From SHLQ01 sp033344795 (GTDB lineage Bacteria; Actinomycetota; Acidimicrobiia; Acidimicrobiales; SHLQ01): 64,000 nucleotides of DNA. The notes beneath the pieces were generated by a model that was given only the letters and a program-made list of their open reading frames with translations, was not told the DNA's origin and did not search any database. The position numbers were made by a program, and so were the translations under genes. Of this stretch, positions 34,502 to 43,422 are shown in pieces (within the stretch, counting starts at the first letter, position 1; the number at the start of each line of letters is the position of its first letter). Where the stretch lies: NCBI GenBank assembly GCA_033344795.1, contig JAWPMS010000001.1, forward strand, positions 4,802,566-4,866,565, given 5' to 3'.

Positions 34502-36007
34502 GTGAAAACATCTCAACACAACGTCACTGAGGTTCTCACACGAACCCTTGCGTTTGCGAAGGGAATGGCCCTGGGAGCTGCGACACCCGTGGAACTTGCT
34601 CGCTCGGTTCTCAGCCCAGACCTCAAGCGGGGGTTTCCGAAGTACTACCGCGCTCGACGTCGAATTGTTGCAGCCAACGGCCTCGCCTTGTGGATGCTCG
34701 CCCAGAATCGCCGGGCACGAGCGGTTGCCGCGCTTGGAGTCGGAACGCTCGCGGCATCGCTGGCATGGAAATCTCGATCCGATTGGGGTATCGCAGGTGG
34801 GCTACCTCCCGGGCGCGTCTTGACCGGAAGTCGCGCCGTTCATGATCCAGATCACTTTTTCTCCGCAGCAAGCCGCTATGGCTCGGTGTTCAAGACCAAC
34901 CACTTCGACGAACCAGCGGTGTGTCTGATCGGCATGGCCGATGCTGCGCAGTTCTTTCGCGAACAGCACGAGGCGCTCGACGTCGTACCACTCGCCTTCA
35001 ACCAGTTCGTTCCTGGCGGACTCGTTCGGTGGAAAGAGGGACAGGCGCACGACGAATACCGACGCCTGTTCCAACAGGTCTTTGGGCAGCACCTCATTCG
35101 ATCGAACGAGCGGGTTCTCGAGGCGTCCGTCGACCGAATGCTCGACAACGTGCATCAACTGAGCCTTCATGGCGATGTGTCCCCCGCGCACCACCTTCCA
35201 GGGATGGTCTTTGAAGCGTGGGCCGAGCTGTTCTTTGGCATCGCTCCAACCGCCCCCCTTTTTGCCGAAGTGTCCGATCTCTATGACACGATCGACGTCT
35301 CGAAGCTGCATGATCCGGAGCGCATGATATGCGCACTGGAGAGGCTGGAGCAGGTGCTTCAGACGGTGGGGGCGAACGACGGCGACTGCGCCTTGAACAT
35401 CCTTCGAAGCCGAATCGGCGATCCCCACCTCGAGCCATCGATGATCAGGAACCTGATCTTCACGCTCGACATGACACGGACCGACGTGGCCGGACTCATG
35501 CAGTGGGCTCTGTTTCATGCCGCGACGAACTCTGGGGTTCTTGACGCTCTGGCCGAAGAGGCAAAGCACGGCGCCGCATCAACGGACACCCACTCGCTCG
35601 CGAATCGAATGGTGAGTGAAACACTGCGGCTCGAACAAAGCGAACACCTCTTTCGACGAACGCGAGAAGAGCTTCGCGTGGGCCGCTATCGCGCCCCGCC
35701 GGGCTGGCTCGTTCGAGTTTGCACTCAGGAGAGCCATCGTGACCCATCACTATTCCCCGATCCTGACCGGTATGACCCAGACCGCTTTCTCAGGCCGGCG
35801 TGGAAGGCGGCGGCCTATGCCCCCTTCGGAATCGACGGTCATTCGTGTATCGGTGAAGCGCTGACTCGCCGATTTACGAGCACGCTGCTCGTGCGACTGG
35901 CACTCCGATTCCACGTCGAAGTCACCAACGGAGGGACGCGCCAAATGAGCGAGCATCAGCATTGGTCTCCGGGTGACTTCAGACTTCGCCTGACCCCTCG
36001 CAACTAG
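34502..36007 (+). CDS. cytochrome P450 with N-terminal hydrophobic region and unusual I-helix
   Basis: 501 aa from GTG at 34502, 3 bases after the HxlR stop. Haem ligand Cys449 in PFGIDGHSCIGEAL; ExxR is E373-R376 (SETLRLEQ); the PERF-like region is DRYDPDRF (422-429). The I-helix reads MTRTDVAG (324-331) so the normal Asp-Thr acid/alcohol pair appears in reverse order as Thr327-Asp328. Residues 55-90 are hydrophobic and may anchor or dock the protein at the membrane. No ferredoxin or reductase gene is adjacent. Substrate unknown; the context suggests oxidation of a compound linked to quinone stress. Confidence 0.88.
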   Translation: MKTSQHNVTEVLTRTLAFAKGMALGAATPVELARSVLSPDLKRGFPKYYRARRRIVAANGLALWMLAQNRRARAVAALGVGTLAASLAWKSRSDWGIAGGLPPGRVLTGSRAVHDPDHFFSAASRYGSVFKTNHFDEPAVCLIGMADAAQFFREQHEALDVVPLAFNQFVPGGLVRWKEGQAHDEYRRLFQQVFGQHLIRSNERVLEASVDRMLDNVHQLSLHGDVSPAHHLPGMVFEAWAELFFGIAPTAPLFAEVSDLYDTIDVSKLHDPERMICALERLEQVLQTVGANDGDCALNILRSRIGDPHLEPSMIRNLIFTLDMTRTDVAGLMQWALFHAATNSGVLDALAEEAKHGAASTDTHSLANRMVSETLRLEQSEHLFRRTREELRVGRYRAPPGWLVRVCTQESHRDPSLFPDPDRYDPDRFLRPAWKAAAYAPFGIDGHSCIGEALTRRFTSTLLVRLALRFHVEVTNGGTRQMSEHQHWSPGDFRLRLTPRN

Positions 36008-36713
36008 CGACATCGAGGGCTGACGCAGGCGTACCGGGTGGCGGTCGCCGTGAGAGCGTGACCTTCAGTTCGACATCGTCGAGAACCGGCGTCACCATCT
36101 CCACCTGCAGCGGCGAAGACACGACCTTCGTCGGTCGGGCAACGGGCCCGACGCGCAGATGTTGCTTGACCTCGTCATACCGACCGAGACCCGCACTTGT
36201 TGCCCAGCCAGGTTCGAAGGCGTCGTACACCTGACGCTGATGCAGGATCACCGAATCCTCACGAACAACGCGGAGCTCGGTGTCCAGCCGTCCACCCTCC
36301 TCACTACTTCGCCCCATCACGATCCAGTCGAGATAGTCCAACGTCGCAGTCGCCGCGAGGTCGATCTGGACCCGTTGCAAATGTCGCGACCCGATGACTG
36401 AGAGCATCGGCTGACCGCACCATTGCAGATGGCCCGATTCTCCCACCCGGATTCTGATGTTCTGCCGTGACTCCTCGCCGCATCTTCCGGGGAACAGCAT
36501 GGTTGCCGCTATCGGTTCCATGCACAGCGAAGCGTGCGCGCCGACCTCGATCACAAGCGCAGCATCATCGCCACCAACAGGTCCGGCAGCCGATCCAACA
36601 ACGGCAACACCTCGTCGAGTCGGGCGCAGAGAGATCGGAGGCTCCGAACGAAGATCCGAGAGAATCGTCTGTCCATCTCGATGCCGAGCAACAACGAGGG
36701 AGTGTGACTTCAT
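35979..36713 (-). CDS. ureD: urease accessory protein UreD
   Basis: 244 aa from ATG at 36713; that ATG overlaps the ureG stop (ATGA). UreD/UreH scaffold protein that binds apourease with UreF and UreG during nickel insertion. Sequence fits the family in the central GESGHLQWCGQPMLSVIGS region and the LDYLDWIVMGRS segment. It is divergent in sequence like most actinobacterial UreD proteins. Last gene of the formamidase-urease operon; its 3' end overlaps the P450 gene tail. Confidence 0.85.
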   Translation of the reverse strand: MKSHSLVVARHRDGQTILSDLRSEPPISLRPTRRGVAVVGSAAGPVGGDDAALVIEVGAHASLCMEPIAATMLFPGRCGEESRQNIRIRVGESGHLQWCGQPMLSVIGSRHLQRVQIDLAATATLDYLDWIVMGRSSEEGGRLDTELRVVREDSVILHQRQVYDAFEPGWATSAGLGRYDEVKQHLRVGPVARPTKVVSSPLQVEMVTPVLDDVELKVTLSRRPPPGTPASALDVASCEGSGEV

Positions 36714-37390
36714 GCTCGGGCATCCGACAGCTTCAACAATCTGGCCCACACCCATTTGGCGACCGGCTCGACACCGTCGGAATCGCGCAGCGAGATCGCC
36801 ATCGTCGGGCGTCCACCCCGACGTTCATCCGCGTCAACAACCATCTGAGCCACGTCGCTTCCAACGTATGGCGCAAGGTCCACCTTGTTGATGATGAGCA
36901 GATCGGCCGAAGCCACACCTGGACCGCCCTTTCGGGGAACGTCGTCTCCTCCCGCTGTGTCCAACACGAAGATCTGCGCGTCCACGAGGCCCTGGCTGAA
37001 GATCGCTGTCAGATTGTCGCCGCCTGACTCGATCAACGTGAGCTCCACGTCGCCAATACGTTGCTCCAGCTGTTCAGCAGCGTCCAGATTCGACGCGATG
37101 TCGTCGCGTATGGCGGTGTGCGGACAACAACCCGTTTCGACCGCGACGATTCGTTCGAGTGGAAGCACCTCGGCTTCGCGAAGTGCGTCGGCATCCTCAG
37201 AGGTGAAGATGTCATTGGTGATGACCGCGATGCTGAGAACATCGCGGAGGCTGCGACACAACTCGCCGACGAGTGTCGTCTTCCCCGATCCCACGGGCCC
37301 TCCAACGCCAAGACGGAAAGGCCGGTTCACACCCGGCAGTCCGGCGGCGGTTACTGAAGGGGTCCCGGCGGTGTCGTGAAAATCATGCAT
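36710..37390 (-). CDS. ureG: urease accessory GTPase UreG
   Basis: 226 aa SIMIBI GTPase. P-loop GGPVGSGKTTL (30-40), TNDIFTSEDADALR, the nickel-binding Cys-Pro-His in ETGCCPHTAIR, ESGGDNLTAIFS, and the G4 motif NKVDLAP. An extra Cys precedes the conserved CPH. UreG carries Ni2+ and couples GTP hydrolysis to its insertion into urease. Lies 20 bases after ureF and overlaps ureD by 4 bases. Confidence 0.95.
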   Translation of the reverse strand: MHDFHDTAGTPSVTAAGLPGVNRPFRLGVGGPVGSGKTTLVGELCRSLRDVLSIAVITNDIFTSEDADALREAEVLPLERIVAVETGCCPHTAIRDDIASNLDAAEQLEQRIGDVELTLIESGGDNLTAIFSQGLVDAQIFVLDTAGGDDVPRKGGPGVASADLLIINKVDLAPYVGSDVAQMVVDADERRGGRPTMAISLRDSDGVEPVAKWVWARLLKLSDARA

Positions 37391-37410
37391 GCACTACTCC
37401 AATTCGTTCA

Positions 37411-38130
37411 TCAAGCAAGGAAGAGGCGACTCGACCAGGTGCCATGCTCCTCGGCGAGCACTTCGGCGAGCGGTGAGTTTCGAGAAGGCAGGTTGGCCGG
37501 ATCATCGGTCGCCCACTGATCCGCCTGCCGAGCAATCGTGTCGATGACATCGCCGAGTCGAGCCTGCATCCCTGCGATCTCGAGCGGGTCGAGGCCCAAC
37601 AGGCGGACAGCGGCGGTCCCCCCAGTGGCCACGTTGTGGTGCAAAACAACTGCTGCGACCTCTGTGGGGCTCACCCCAAGAACTCGCGCGGTCATTCCGA
37701 GAGCGATTGGCGCATAGGGCCCGTCCGGAGTGTCCGAATCGTCATTTGGAGGGTGCGGCCAGATTCGACGTGCCGCCCGTGCGAATTGTCGGCCCAGTTG
37801 CCGACTCACGAGTCTCGATCGTTCTCCCACCATCCGAGCGGAGAGCTCCGCATCGAGGAGCGAGAGGTCAGGCCGTGCACCGAGCTGACCGACCGTTGCG
37901 GCAGCAAATGCAGCATCGATCAACCCAACCGTTCCCAACCGCGCACGCATCCATGACTCCATCACCTCGGGATCGTCCATGCCGTCGATCCGGCATGCCC
38001 ACTCCACACCCCCACTGTTCGCGTGCGCACCAACGGGCAACCGGCCATCGGCGAGCATCAACAGCGAGGAGAGTCCGGCCGACGTCGATCGCGGTGCAAC
38101 GGCGCGCTGGCTCGACGTTTCGGCGTGCAT
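37411..38130 (-). CDS. ureF: urease accessory protein UreF
   Basis: 239 aa all-helical protein. The UreF hallmarks are LLMLADGRLPVGAHANSGGVE at the N-terminus, the RLVSRQLGRQFARAA helix and LGVSPTEVAAVVLHHNVATGG. It activates UreG within the UreDFG complex. The ATG overlaps the last base region of ureC (both share position 38130), so translation is coupled. Confidence 0.92.
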   Translation of the reverse strand: MHAETSSQRAVAPRSTSAGLSSLLMLADGRLPVGAHANSGGVEWACRIDGMDDPEVMESWMRARLGTVGLIDAAFAAATVGQLGARPDLSLLDAELSARMVGERSRLVSRQLGRQFARAARRIWPHPPNDDSDTPDGPYAPIALGMTARVLGVSPTEVAAVVLHHNVATGGTAAVRLLGLDPLEIAGMQARLGDVIDTIARQADQWATDDPANLPSRNSPLAEVLAEEHGTWSSRLFLA

Positions 38131-39839
38131 CAGAAGAGGAAGTAGCGCTGCGCCATGGGCAACTCGACAGCAGGGCTTTCGGTCATGACCTCACCATCCA
38201 CCGTGACAGTGAAGGTGTCTGGATCGATGCCGATCTCGGGGCACGCGGTGTTCTCCGGCATATCGGACTTTCCCAACGCACGAGTATTTGCCACCGGAAC
38301 GAGTGGACGTTCGACGGCGAGTCTGTCAGCGAGGCCATGGTCGAGGGCCGCCTCGGCGACCCAAGCAACCGACAGACCAGCTGCGACGCCCGGCGCTGCT
38401 CCGAAACTTGGCCGAGGCAGGACTGGCTGAGGCGTTGGAATGGATGCATTCGCGTCCCCCATTGCGGCGAGCGCAGCCAGGCCACCCTTCAAGACAACAT
38501 GCGGCCGCACCCCAAAGAACGCCGGCTCCCACAGAACAAGGTCGGCCAACTTGCCGATCTCCACCGACCCGACCTCGGCATCCAGACCGTGAGCGACCGC
38601 TGGACAAATCGTGTACTTCGCCACGTAGCGACGAGCACGATTGTTGTCGGCACGCCCATCGCCGGCCAGGGCTCCGCGTCGCAGCTTCATCGTGTGAGCT
38701 GTCTGCCACGTTCGGATGACGACCTCGCCGATGCGCCCCATCGCCTGGCTGTCCGAGCCGATCATCGAGATCGCCCCGAGATCGTGAAGTACATCCTCGG
38801 CACCGATCGTCGATGGACGGATTCGGCTCTCGGCGAACGCGAGGTCTTCGGGGATCGTGGGGTTCAGGTGATGGCACACCATCAACATGTCGAGGTGTTC
38901 GGCGACCGTATTGACCGTGTGGGGTCGAGTTGGGTTGGTCGATGAGGGCAAGACGTTTGGATGCGAGGCCACGACCATGATGTCGGGGGCATGGCCACCT
39001 CCGGCACCCTCGGTGTGGAAGGTGTGGATCGATCGACCGGCGATCGCAGCGAGGGTGTCTTCCACGTAGCCAGCTTCGTTGAGCGTGTCGGTGTGTATCG
39101 CAACCTGGATGCCCGAATCATCGGCCACGGTGAGACACGCGTCGATGGCCGCTGGGGTCGTCCCCCAGTCCTCGTGCAACTTGAAACCGGCAGCGCCGCC
39201 ACGGACCTGCTCCCACAGCGCCTCAGAAGACACCGTGTTTCCCTTGGCCAACAACGCAACATTGATCGGGTGGTGGTCAAGCGCTTCGAGCATGCGGCTC
39301 AGATGCCAAGCACCCGGCGTCACCGTTGTCGCCTTCGAGCCTTCCGCAGGACCCGTGCCGCCTCCCACGATCGTGGTGATGCCCGAAGCCAACGCCTCGT
39401 CGAGCAGCTCAGGGCAAATCAGATGGACATGGCAATCGATCGCACCAGCGGTGAGTATCCGCCCCTGCCCTGCCATGATCTCGGTCGACGGACCGATCAC
39501 GAGGTTTGGGTCTACGCCGTCCATGATGTCGGGATTTCCGGCTTTGCCGATGCCGACGATTCGCCCGTCGCGAATGCCGACGTCGGCCTTGATGACGCCC
39601 CAGTGGTCGAGGATCACCGCACCCGTGATGACCATGTCGGGTGCGCCGTCAGCTCGGGTGCGCAACGACTGGCCCATCGACTCGCGGATGACCTTGCCAC
39701 CGCCAAAGACGGCCTCGTCGCCTCCCACACACTCATCACGCTCGACCTCGATCCACAGATCGGTGTCAGCCAGCCGAATTCGGTCACCAGTGGTCGGACC
39801 ATAGAGCTCTCGATATCGCTCCCGAGACAACGAACTCAT
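38130..39839 (-). CDS. ureC: urease subunit alpha (catalytic)
   Basis: 569 aa, full length. All active-site residues are present with a constant +3 offset from Klebsiella urease: H137 and H139 (CHVHL), carbamylated K220 (GFKLHEDWG), H249 (AIHTD), H275 (FHTEG), flap C322 and H323 (MVCHHLNP) and D363 (SDSQAMGR). The enzyme hydrolyses urea to ammonia and carbamate at a di-nickel centre. The start overlaps the ureAB stop (ATGA). Confidence 0.97.
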   Translation of the reverse strand: MSSLSRERYRELYGPTTGDRIRLADTDLWIEVERDECVGGDEAVFGGGKVIRESMGQSLRTRADGAPDMVITGAVILDHWGVIKADVGIRDGRIVGIGKAGNPDIMDGVDPNLVIGPSTEIMAGQGRILTAGAIDCHVHLICPELLDEALASGITTIVGGGTGPAEGSKATTVTPGAWHLSRMLEALDHHPINVALLAKGNTVSSEALWEQVRGGAAGFKLHEDWGTTPAAIDACLTVADDSGIQVAIHTDTLNEAGYVEDTLAAIAGRSIHTFHTEGAGGGHAPDIMVVASHPNVLPSSTNPTRPHTVNTVAEHLDMLMVCHHLNPTIPEDLAFAESRIRPSTIGAEDVLHDLGAISMIGSDSQAMGRIGEVVIRTWQTAHTMKLRRGALAGDGRADNNRARRYVAKYTICPAVAHGLDAEVGSVEIGKLADLVLWEPAFFGVRPHVVLKGGLAALAAMGDANASIPTPQPVLPRPSFGAAPGVAAGLSVAWVAEAALDHGLADRLAVERPLVPVANTRALGKSDMPENTACPEIGIDPDTFTVTVDGEVMTESPAVELPMAQRYFLF

Positions 39840-40468
39840 GAGGACGCCTCCAGCGGACCGGCAACTTCACCGCGGAGTCCAGCGACGACCCGATCGCCGA
39901 CAAACGGAACCAAGTCGATCGACCGCGCGATGCCCGGCTCGAACCGCACGGATGTCCCAGCAGGTATGTCGAGTCGATGGCCGTATGCACCGGCACGATC
40001 GAATACGAGCGCTGGGTTGGTTTCTGCGAAATGGTAATGCGACCCAACTTGGACGGGCCGGTCGCCCGTGTTCTCGACTCGCATCGTGGTGACTTCGCGG
40101 CCCGCGTTCAATTCGATTTCATCGTCGGGCCCAACGACCTCTCCCGGAATCAGCGCTCCTGCGACCATGGGAATCGGGTCGTGAATCGTCACCAGCTTGG
40201 TCCCATCTGGAAACGTTGCCTCTATCTGCACCTCGCGAACGAGCGCCGGAACACCTTCGAGAACATCGTCAGATCCCAGCACCGAGCGGCCGGTCTGCAT
40301 CAGGTCGACGACGCTCGCTCCACGCCGCGCCTCTTCGAGTACGTACTCTGCAATGACCGCGACCGCTTCGGGCTGATTGAGAAGCACACCATCTGCTCGC
40401 CTCTCCTTTGCGAGAAGTGCCGTCTGACGTATGAGCAGCCGTTCTTGTTCATGGGGGCTGAGGCGCAT
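39836..40468 (-). CDS. ureAB: fused urease gamma-beta subunit (UreA-UreB)
   Basis: 210 aa from ATG at 40468 (MRLSPHEQERLL). Residues 1-~100 are the gamma subunit (MRLSPHEQERLLIRQTALLA, VPALVREVQIEATFPDGTKL in part). A short DPIPMVAGALIPGE linker leads straight into the beta subunit (about 104-210), with NAGREVTTMRVENTGDRPVQ and GSHYHFAETNPAL. The fusion resembles the Helicobacter-type small subunit but pairs with a separate ureC. The first base of the ATG is the last base region of the upstream stop (TGATG). Confidence 0.95.
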   Translation of the reverse strand: MRLSPHEQERLLIRQTALLAKERRADGVLLNQPEAVAVIAEYVLEEARRGASVVDLMQTGRSVLGSDDVLEGVPALVREVQIEATFPDGTKLVTIHDPIPMVAGALIPGEVVGPDDEIELNAGREVTTMRVENTGDRPVQVGSHYHFAETNPALVFDRAGAYGHRLDIPAGTSVRFEPGIARSIDLVPFVGDRVVAGLRGEVAGPLEASS

Positions 40469-41547
40469 CAGCCGAACATACTCGGATCGATCGCCGCGTG
40501 GCAGCCCACAGTGCCATCGACAACTTGTGTGATTCCGATGTCGACAGCGACGGAAGCGATCGAGTACGCCTCGTCCTTGGTCAACCCAAAACGATCGGTG
40601 AGGAGATCCACCGTTTGACGAGCTGCATGCAACATCGCGTCGTCGAGGTTCGCGCCGAATCCATGTGTGTAGACCAGTCCCCCGTGTTCGAGAAGTGGCG
40701 CCTCTGGCGCGAGCCCTGGTTCGATCGAGAGTCGGAGCCGAACATCGAGTGAGGCCTCGATCGCGGTCCCACACAGCTCTCCGTCGCCCTGGCCAAAATG
40801 CGGGTCTCCGACAAAGAACATCGCCCCGGGGTGAAACACGGGGTACCGGATCACAGCGCCTGGCCCAAAACGCCAATTGTCGACGTTGCCGCCGAATACA
40901 CCAGGAGGGACGCTGCTGACCCGCTCGATTCCCGGAGGCGCAACGCCCATCACCCCGAGGTGAGGGCGAACCGGCACCGACACCGTTCTGCTGAATGCCT
41001 CGCGCACCTCAGGGTCTGGAGTGGAGACAACTCCCGGAAGGTCGTACAACTCTCGTTCGGTGAAGTCGAAGCCGAACAGTGGATGAGCCGTCGCAGGAAA
41101 TCCCGCATAGCCCACTCCCTCGAGCCGCAATGGCGGGTCATCGAGCTCGTAGATCGTGATCCGCTCCTTGGCGAAGTCGTCATACAGTCGGCCCCAGTGA
41201 GCGGCACAATTCGAGCCGAACGCGAGCCTCGGCCACATGTCGAGGATCTCGACCACCAGGGCATCACCCGGCTCCGCTCCCGCGATCTCGATCGGACCGG
41301 TCATCACGTGTACACCTGGCGTCCGAGCCTCGGGAGCAATGCCGTCCCAGATCGCACGGATCCCGTCGTCCATCAGGAGGTCAGGGGCGTCACCAGAGTG
41401 GTGGGTGACCGCTTCGATCTCGATGACGGTGCCTGCTTCGACCGTCAACGCCGGGGCGCTGCCGGAGTCGAAGTATCCCCAAAAGCACGAATCGGGTGAC
41501 GCTTCAAGACGGAGTGACTGCGCCGTTTCGGTTGTGTTGGAGATCAT
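40468..41547 (-). CDS. acetamidase/formamidase family protein
   Basis: 359 aa from ATG at 41547 (MISNTTETAQSLRL). FmdA/AmdA features: EIEAVTHHSGDAPDLL near residues 43-60, GPIEIAGAEPGDALVVEIL, PHLGVMGVAPPG and HPGAMFFVGDPHFGQGDGE with the conserved DxHxxQGDGE metal/active site. It hydrolyses formamide or short amides to ammonia. First gene of the urease operon, joined to ureAB by a one-base TGATG overlap, so amide and urea nitrogen are released together. The upstream frame to 41622 is not supported. Confidence 0.92.
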   Translation of the reverse strand: MISNTTETAQSLRLEASPDSCFWGYFDSGSAPALTVEAGTVIEIEAVTHHSGDAPDLLMDDGIRAIWDGIAPEARTPGVHVMTGPIEIAGAEPGDALVVEILDMWPRLAFGSNCAAHWGRLYDDFAKERITIYELDDPPLRLEGVGYAGFPATAHPLFGFDFTERELYDLPGVVSTPDPEVREAFSRTVSVPVRPHLGVMGVAPPGIERVSSVPPGVFGGNVDNWRFGPGAVIRYPVFHPGAMFFVGDPHFGQGDGELCGTAIEASLDVRLRLSIEPGLAPEAPLLEHGGLVYTHGFGANLDDAMLHAARQTVDLLTDRFGLTKDEAYSIASVAVDIGITQVVDGTVGCHAAIDPSMFG

Positions 41548-41660
41548 CAAGGGAACGTATCGTCCACGTGTTTCAGCAGGGTTTCGAGGTTGTGAACGCA
41601 CGGCGTTTCCCACCCGGGCCACCTGGGAACGATACGGCGGCCGCGAAGATCGAAGCCTCG

Positions 41661-42890
41661 TCAGTGCTTGCCAGACATCTCCGCTAGCTGACGTTCGAGA
41701 AAGACCCGTTCAGCAGCACCCGGGTTGCACCCGAGCGCTCGCTCGTACGCCAAAGCGGCACCATCGACGTGCCCGATTCGGCGAAGCAACTCGGCGCGCG
41801 CCGAATGGAAATACACGTAACCATCCAGCTGCCCACCGAGGGCAGAAATTGCGACGAGAGCTGCATCCGGACCGTCGACGTAGCTGACGGCAACCGCGCG
41901 ATTGAGACGTACCACCGGCGAGTCATGGATCTCCAACATCCGATCGTAGAGCTCGAGAATCCGGGTCCAATTCGTGCACTCGAAGGTGGGCGCCGTCGTG
42001 TGAAAGGAGGCGACCGCGGCCTGGAGCCCATAGGGGCCGAGCGGGCCCTTTCGGGTCGCTGCTGTGAGGTAATCGAGACCCGCCCGGATCTCGGCGATGT
42101 CCCACCGCGTCCGATCCTGATCTTCGAGCAAGACCGGGAGTCCGTCCGCATCCACTCGCGTCGCTCGACGCGCGTCGGTCAAGAGAATGAGGGCGCACAA
42201 TCCAAGCGCCTCGGAATTGTCGGGAAGCAACTTGGCCACGACACTCGCGAGCCAACCAGCCTCGTCGCACAGGTCCCCGCGAACCAGAGTTGCCTCTGAG
42301 GAGCTGGCGTGCCCCTCGGTGAAGATCAGATAGATCACCCCCAACAACGAGCCAAGCCGTTCTTCGAGAGCGGCTTTGTCCAAGGATCCAAACGAGACGC
42401 CCTCTGCGCGAAGCTTCGCCTTGGCGCGGGTGAGTCGCTTGGACATCGTGGCCTCGGGAACAAGAAACGCACTGGCTATCTGCCTGGTCGACAGGCCCGC
42501 GACCGCTCGCAAGGTCAACGCCATCTGCGCATCGGGCTCGAGAGACGGGTGGCAACAACCCAACAACAGCGTGAGCTGTTCATCGATCAGCGCATGCGAC
42601 GACGAGCGCACGGAGCCCGACCGTGCCGTCGCCTCGAGCTGCTCGAGTTTCGACTCATATGACTTCGAGCGTCGCACGCGATCGATCGCCTTTCGTCTTG
42701 CAACGGTGGTGAGCCACGCACCAGGACGATGAGGCATCTCGTCGAGCGTCGGCCAAACCCGCGCTGCCTCGGCAAACGCTTCCTGTGCGGCGTCTTCGGC
42801 CAGCTCGAGGTCGCCGAGATCCCGGACGAGCACCGCAACCAATTGCGACCACTCCGTCCGAAAGATCTCGGCAAACTCGACGTCGTACAC
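41661..42890 (-). CDS. ECF RNA polymerase sigma factor with C-terminal TPR-like extension (ECF42-type)
   Basis: 409 aa. Region 2 lies at about 1-75 (ELAEDAAQEAFAEAARVWP and the -10-binding GAWLTTVARRKAIDRVRR). Region 4 lies at about 120-165 (LTLRAVAGLSTRQIASAFLV as the -35 helix-turn-helix). Residues 175-409 are the long C-terminal DUF6596/TPR-like domain (LGVIYLIFTEGHASS, VVRLNRAVAVSYVDGP). There is no anti-sigma factor gene. The upstream gene, 6 bases away, encodes a DGPF protein, the constant partner of group ECF42. Confidence 0.92.
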   Translation of the reverse strand: MYDVEFAEIFRTEWSQLVAVLVRDLGDLELAEDAAQEAFAEAARVWPTLDEMPHRPGAWLTTVARRKAIDRVRRSKSYESKLEQLEATARSGSVRSSSHALIDEQLTLLLGCCHPSLEPDAQMALTLRAVAGLSTRQIASAFLVPEATMSKRLTRAKAKLRAEGVSFGSLDKAALEERLGSLLGVIYLIFTEGHASSSEATLVRGDLCDEAGWLASVVAKLLPDNSEALGLCALILLTDARRATRVDADGLPVLLEDQDRTRWDIAEIRAGLDYLTAATRKGPLGPYGLQAAVASFHTTAPTFECTNWTRILELYDRMLEIHDSPVVRLNRAVAVSYVDGPDAALVAISALGGQLDGYVYFHSARAELLRRIGHVDGAALAYERALGCNPGAAERVFLERQLAEMSGKH

Positions 42891-42896
42891 GGCGGC

Positions 42897-43259
42897 TCAG
42901 CCGGGGGCAGGTGGCAGCACCATCAATGGTCGCACTTCAACAGATCCATAACGGGCGAGGGGGCACTTCGACGCCCAATCGAGCGCGGTGGCTTCGTCTG
43001 GGACCTCGACCAAGTAGTACCCACCGAGCACTTCTTTCGTCTCGGCAAATGGACCATCGGTGATCGATGTGTTTCCGTCGCGAATCTGCAACGTCTTGGC
43101 CGTCTCAACGCCCTGAAGCGGTTCTCCTCCGACGAGTTGACCGGCTTCGGCCATTGCGTCGGTGTACGCAAACCACTCCTGCATCTCCGCCATCATCTCC
43201 GGAGAGCCGGGCTCAGGTCGGCCCTCATCGCTGGAATAGAGCAACAACATGTACTGCAT
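42897..43259 (-). CDS. YCII-related DGPF-domain protein, partner of the ECF42 sigma factor
   Basis: 120 aa from ATG at 43259 (MQYMLLLYSSDE). The family signature is exact: ITDGPFAETKEVLGGYYLVEV. The ferredoxin-like YCII fold may bind a small ligand. Encoded immediately before the sigma factor on the same strand; in known ECF42 systems DGPF genes are also the sigma factor's targets, so autogenous control is likely here. The 5' region up to 43361 has no other gene. Confidence 0.9.
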   Translation of the reverse strand: MQYMLLLYSSDEGRPEPGSPEMMAEMQEWFAYTDAMAEAGQLVGGEPLQGVETAKTLQIRDGNTSITDGPFAETKEVLGGYYLVEVPDEATALDWASKCPLARYGSVEVRPLMVLPPAPG

Positions 43260-43361
43260 CTCTGCACCTGCCTTATCTATGTCAACCGAGAACGTCCCGG
43301 CTGTGAACCCGACGAACAGTGATCCCCGAAACAGACACCCCGCCCAACACATTTTCGCTTC

Positions 43362-43402
43362 TTTGATGTCTGGTGGGCCAGGTTGGCCCACCAGACATCA
43401 AA
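43362..43402. terminator. perfect 19-bp hairpin downstream of trpB2 (covarying hairpin copy A)
   Basis: TTTGATGTCTGGTGGGCCA (43362-43380) pairs perfectly with 43384-43402 around the loop GGT. It lies 20 bases beyond the trpB2 stop on the minus strand. Flanked by AAATTTCGG on the right. No T tract on either side. Related to the hairpin at 58348-58394. Confidence 0.75.
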
Positions 43403-43422
43403 TTTCGGCCAACTTGTCAGGT

